Assembly: GCA_003584005.1 (NCBI GenBank)
Contig: QXHL01000015.1
Span: forward strand, 1 to 63,141
Source: Alicyclobacillaceae bacterium I2511
Lineage (GTDB): Bacteria; Bacillota; Bacilli; Alicyclobacillales; Alicyclobacillaceae
DNA: 63,141 bases
Direction of reading: 5' to 3'
Of this stretch, positions 60,136-63,141 are shown in pieces; within the stretch, counting starts at the first letter, position 1; every line of letters starts with the position of its first letter. The translations under genes were made by a program, and so were the position numbers. The notes beneath the pieces are model-generated. The model ran no database searches. It was given only the letters and a program-made list of their open reading frames with translations, and was not told where the DNA came from.

Positions 60136-60224
60136 CAGGACGACCTCAATACATAGGTTGTGACCCTCTCAGGCACACGACTGTATCGAGCCCCGTCCCC
60201 AACCCCCGTGGGAATCAACAAGGC

Positions 60225-60425
60225 ACACAGTCTGGCAGGTCTTCGGACTTGGACGTCATCTGTGAAGGTAAGCCTTCCCCAAATCTGTTTTGAGTGGCTG
60301 GCGGTCTGTCAAACAATCGCCTGAATGCCTTCACATCGTTCCACACCGCGGCGGGGCCGTTCCGGATTGACACCGGATTCCCTTTTCATTCACATGCATC
60401 CGCATGTGAACACCAGACTTACAAA
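60225..60425 (-). ncRNA. Cobalamin (B12) riboswitch
   Basis: The minus strand carries the conserved blocks in order: GGGAATCCGGTG with AATCCGGAACGGCCCCGCC (core J6/3 side), then GGGGAAGGC and GATGACG, and the B12-box end AAGTCCGAAGACCTGCC. This order and wording match the cobalamin aptamer. It lies upstream of the short ORF and the NiCoT permease, so AdoCbl should reduce their expression. Confidence 0.88.
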
Positions 60426-60439
60426 GTCATAATAAAGTG

Positions 60440-60468
60440 ATCGTAACACTATATATAGTGTTTATCAA
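60440..60468 (-). promoter_or_regulatory. Promoter with an NrdR box in its spacer
   Basis: AACACTATATATAGTGTT (60445-60462) is a perfect 18-bp palindrome that equals the NrdR box consensus ACACWATATATWGTGT. On the minus strand it sits between TTGATA (60463-60468) and TACGAT (60440-60445), i.e. in the spacer of the promoter that would transcribe the riboswitch. NrdR normally represses ribonucleotide reductase genes. Confidence 0.65.
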
Positions 60469-60976
60469 GCCAACTTGATATATTTTACCGCTACCATTGG
60501 ATAAAGGAATTTAGTGCTGTTTAATAATTTACCCACTGGAGAGAGGACTTCCTTGACTGGAGGAACCCTGCGTGTTCACCGAAAGATACGAAAGTGGATT
60601 AACAATGCTGCCCCGAGGCTAAGGATTGTAAACGTGATGGATTTTCTCACCAATAAAATCATCCTGTCCTTTGTACTTTAAAGATAGGCTAATCCTGTTT
60701 TGATAGATTCGAAACCCGCTTTTCGGCCATAGGAATATAATGTTTGATAATCCTTTCGCCTACCCCCATACCCCTACGACAAACAGGGAAGTTACGATAC
60801 CACACAACGCCCCCCAAGTACCTGCATCATATACCACCTTGAAGTCGATTTTGGAGGCATTGTTTACTTAGAGGAGAGGTTTTTGTCCCTACGTTATCGA
60901 TCATCATGACGAGGAGTACTATGCTCAATAGGGTCAATATGCAGTCAATAGAACAAGGGTGAGAGGATGATATGCG
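60469..60976. other. Intergenic stretch without a supported gene
   Basis: About 500 bp between the riboswitch promoter and the next plus-strand ORF. No ORF, RNA or repeat I can support; a second, degenerate ATATAT-centred site at about 60473-60488 could be a weak partner NrdR box. Confidence 0.35.
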
Positions 60977-61300
60977 ATGGCATTTGAAGAAGGCGTGATT
61001 ATAGCCCCGACGGGAGACGACGATAAGGTAGCATTGTGGCTGTACATAGCATCAGAACAATCCTGTGTATTGGAATACTATGATAACAAAGATGAAGGAA
61101 TACTAGCCGCCAAACATTTTGTAGAATGCAGCAATATGGCCTATGAGGCTGGATTTGAAGTGATATCCGGATTTTTTATCCATCCAGACGGCCATAGAAG
61201 TGTACCTATTGTGGACGCCCTCGACCTACGCATATCACCCCAGCGGTTTCGAAGGCTACTCAATCGGCGCACAGCTAGTCAAGTTGGTCCCCGCGGCTGA
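60977..61300 (+). CDS. Hypothetical protein
   Basis: 107 residues, not recognised. The first 80 residues look like a compact alpha/beta domain (VIIAPTGDDDKVALWLYIAS, FEVISGFFIHPDG) and the tail is Arg-rich (RISPQRFRRLLNRRTASQ). ATG 60977 has GAGAGGATG about 8 nt upstream. Isolated in a gene-poor stretch; composition is normal for a gene. No function proposed. Confidence 0.5.
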   Translation: MAFEEGVIIAPTGDDDKVALWLYIASEQSCVLEYYDNKDEGILAAKHFVECSNMAYEAGFEVISGFFIHPDGHRSVPIVDALDLRISPQRFRRLLNRRTASQVGPRG

Positions 61301-62145
61301 GGTTACGAAGAGGAACAATCAATTGTCAGGGATTACAGGCGTATTCGTCGGTTGCAACGAGAACAAGATCGTCAACGCCGCGCCAATAACCCCGAATGCT
61401 ACGATGAACGAGGTTGCACCATAAAAGGCAAACACCCGACGAAAAAAAGCCGCCATCAACGAGAAACCAAAACGGTACTGGCGGGAGTGTGGGGGCAACC
61501 CCTGGTGCTGGTTGTGAAGCGAGTGAGCGAGTCCAATCATTTGCCACCGTTAACGGCCAGACTCCAGCTTAGAATACCGTGGTTCCAAAAGCGGAGAGCG
61601 AACAATCAGTGGAAAACGAGTCTGAGTAAGTTTTAGGTAAGATTTCTGTAACGGAGATTCAGGTTCAACACGAAGCCATCCAAGATAGCACACTAGAAAA
61701 ATTCTGCGTTCTTTATTAGACACATCTATTATGAAAGAAAGCATCTTTTATCCTGAAATATTCATAGCAATGTTAAGTGAACGCTATAATTGGGTTATGT
61801 ATGAGGATATCAAGTATGCAGTCATAGGTTTAAAATGGCTGGGCTACAGAACTTTTCATACTGAGAGGCGGCTGTGCGATTTGACTCTCACTTCGGAAAT
61901 TAAAATATGGATAAATATAGTCACTAATTAGCCTCACTCATCCCTTGTGGTCGATTTACGCGTTCAATCATCTGAAAATACGCAATGTAAAGAACATGTT
62001 AATACTTGCACCGAAATCGACGTGAGGTCATAATTGCAGGCAACTTGATCATGCCGATCGATTACAATGAATTATACAAACAGATAATATATGAGTCAAA
62101 ACCTCTTAAAAGCTTACTAAAAGTGTGCTGAGGGGAGGAATTATT
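61301..62145. other. Gene-poor stretch with weak ORFs
   Basis: About 840 bp. A minus-strand frame 61319-61540 encodes two hydrophobic stretches (FYGATSFIVAFGVIGAALTI) and could be a small membrane protein, but its start is unclear. A plus-strand frame 61731-61931 (66 residues, MKESIFYPEIFIAMLSERYN) has GAAAG near its ATG only. Neither is recognised. Confidence 0.3.
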
Positions 62146-63036
62146 TTGCCCGAGAGGTCAAAATTGCACATCCCCGTTCCAGCAAACAGCAAAGAATTTT
62201 TCTCAACCCAAATGTGGTTGGTGATTTTCTCCTTGCACGAACTCCTCATCCTCGTTTCGCCCTGGATTCCTTTCCCCATCCCATCCCTTTCTGTGCTGCG
62301 TGGGAACGAGTTTTTCTATCAGCATGCCTATCTCTGGTTTCAGTGGGACAGTCTTTGGTTCATGGAAATCGCCCGTCATGGTTACATTGGTGTGAAGGGG
62401 GTCCCCCCACTCTCTACAACGGCATTTTTACCTTTAATTCCCTTTATTATTTATATTTTAACACCTTGGGGAGTATGGCTACTCACACAGGCTATTTTTG
62501 CGGTTGATCTTTGGCTGTTAAAACATTTGTTACAGAACTGGCAGTGGAGCGTAGCGGATGGTCACTGGGCTTTACTGTTCTTTGCGTTGAATCCTGCTGC
62601 CGTCTATTATTCGACATTGTATGCCGAACCGTGGACGGTCTTCTTTTCTCTCTTGGCCATCACAGTGGCTCTTCAGCGGCGTTGGCTGTCTGCGTCTTTT
62701 CTGGGGGCGTGCAGTGCTCTGACACAAGGCATGGGTGGACTGACTGGAACTTTCCCCTTGGCAGCGTTTGTAGTTGCTGCAACTCGTGGGGACTGGCGGC
62801 AGTGGCGAGGAGCTTTTCTGTGGGGAATAGGTTCCGGTCTTGGTTTGCTATTTTATATCGGCTATCTCGGGGTTAACTTTCATCATCCACTGTTGTTTTC
62901 TTCCATTCAATCGAGCCCCTTCTGGTCGGCTCACTGGGAATGGCCTTGGGCTCAATGGTGGGCAGGTGCCAAATACATAATTTTTCATTTGATATCCTCC
63001 CCACGGATAAACCTGGGGGATTCCAACTATCGCTAG
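62146..63036 (+). pseudogene. PIG-V-like mannosyltransferase family gene, interrupted by an IS
   Basis: Integral membrane glycosyltransferase with the family motif FQWDSLWFMEIARHGY in the first extracytoplasmic loop, whose acidic residue is catalytic in GT-C enzymes, then STTAFLPLIPFIIY and about seven helices. Host sequence ends at 62988; the last 15 or so residues (through INLGDSNYR) come from the IS200/IS605 right end, so the protein is truncated at about 280 native residues and the C-terminal helices are lost. TTG 62146 has GGGGAGGA 6-7 nt upstream. Bacterial members are of mostly unknown role. Confidence 0.8.
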
Positions 63037-63141
63037 TTGGCTTTCCTGCTTCGTTGAAGCTTGCCTAGACGCGAGGATTGCTTGCGCCCTGGTCTTACGG
63101 CCTCTCCACAGGCTAACACCGCTAATCCAGCGGCTAAGATG
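62989..63141 (-). mobile_element. IS200/IS605-family element (TnpB type), right end, running off the window
   Basis: On the minus strand the tnpB 3' end is followed by a hairpin (TCCCCCAGGTTTATCCGTGGGGA at 62998-63020, cited as TCCCCCAGG / CCGTGGGGA) and then GGATATCAA, the usual right end of such elements; the boundary is placed after TCAA (62989). This region should also encode the 3' part of the omega RNA, with its guide read from the flanking 62969-62988. A second small hairpin CCAACTA/TAGTTGG lies at 63023-63040. Confidence 0.85.
63033..63141 (-). CDS. tnpB: TnpB, C-terminal end (partial)
   Basis: The last 36 residues before the TAG at 63033 read ILAAGLAVLACGEAVRPGRK then QSSRLGKLQRSRKAN. 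The NILA.GLA.....G. .VRP pattern is the end of TnpB, the RNA-guided nuclease of IS200/IS605 transposons, just after its zinc-ribbon/RuvC-III region. The rest lies outside the window. Confidence 0.82.
   Translation of the reverse strand, partial: ILAAGLAVLACGEAVRPGRKQSSRLGKLQRSRKAN

Overview
The window comes from the chromosome of a spore-forming Bacillales-type Firmicute. From 1 to about 11.4 kb it keeps the order known around dnaX in Bacillus subtilis (tadA, SRP RNA, dnaX, ybaB/yaaK, recR, yaaL, bofA, csfB/gin, yaaO-type decarboxylase, tmk, darA/yaaQ, holB), nearly all on the minus strand. Sporulation genes (bofA, gin, a SpoVB-like flippase, two YjcZ-like micro-genes) support a spore former. 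An acidophilic or thermophilic Alicyclobacillaceae-like host is my inference, suggested by the mix of a GlnR-type box, a beta-type glutamine synthetase and a split cytochrome b operon; no rRNA is present to settle it.

Layout. 1-11.4 kb: replication/repair/sporulation block, with two insertions relative to B. subtilis (a SpoVB-like gene where csfB and bofA are usually separated by an rrn operon, and a soluble sensor kinase between dnaX and the SRP RNA) and a repeat island at 5.9-6.6 kb. 11.4-17.3 kb: ComFB-like gene, asparagine synthetase, initiator tRNA, a second inverted copy of the repeat element beside a decayed transposase, and a PatB/MalY aminotransferase. 17.5-19.6 kb: a four-gene split cytochrome b operon without an adjacent Rieske gene. 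19.6-25.1 kb: thiamine-binding protein, diguanylate cyclase, FUSC exporter and an MFS exporter with a palindromic operator. 25.1-34.6 kb: a histidine/urocanate utilisation locus with two divergent urocanase paralogues, an AraC regulator, an NCS1 permease, hutI and hutG, but no histidine ammonia-lyase. 34.7-45 kb: glutamine synthetase, lone trpB, NlpC/P60 hydrolase, CoA-transferase, a secreted protein with a two-component system, and citrate synthase. 45-55.4 kb: two micro-genes, formate-THF ligase, a sensor kinase, cold-shock genes, a GAF-PAS-GGDEF-EAL protein and a TPP enzyme.

55.4-63.1 kb is more accessory. It holds a SPASM radical-SAM maturase followed by a 29-residue peptide gene (a candidate RiPP system), DedA, a secreted protein, a Ni/Co transporter behind a cobalamin riboswitch and an NrdR box, several orphan ORFs, and a PIG-V-like mannosyltransferase gene cut by an IS200/IS605-family element whose tnpB C-terminus and right end run off the window.

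Functional threads: carbon and nitrogen scavenging (hut genes with a CcpA-like cre, glnA with a GlnR/TnrA-like box, asnB), c-di-AMP and c-di-GMP signalling (darA, two GGDEF proteins), and several undescribed structured repeats. Most promising for new biology are the radical-SAM/peptide pair, the covarying hairpin repeats with the modular inverted element, the paired urocanase paralogues and the NrdR-box/B12-riboswitch stack.
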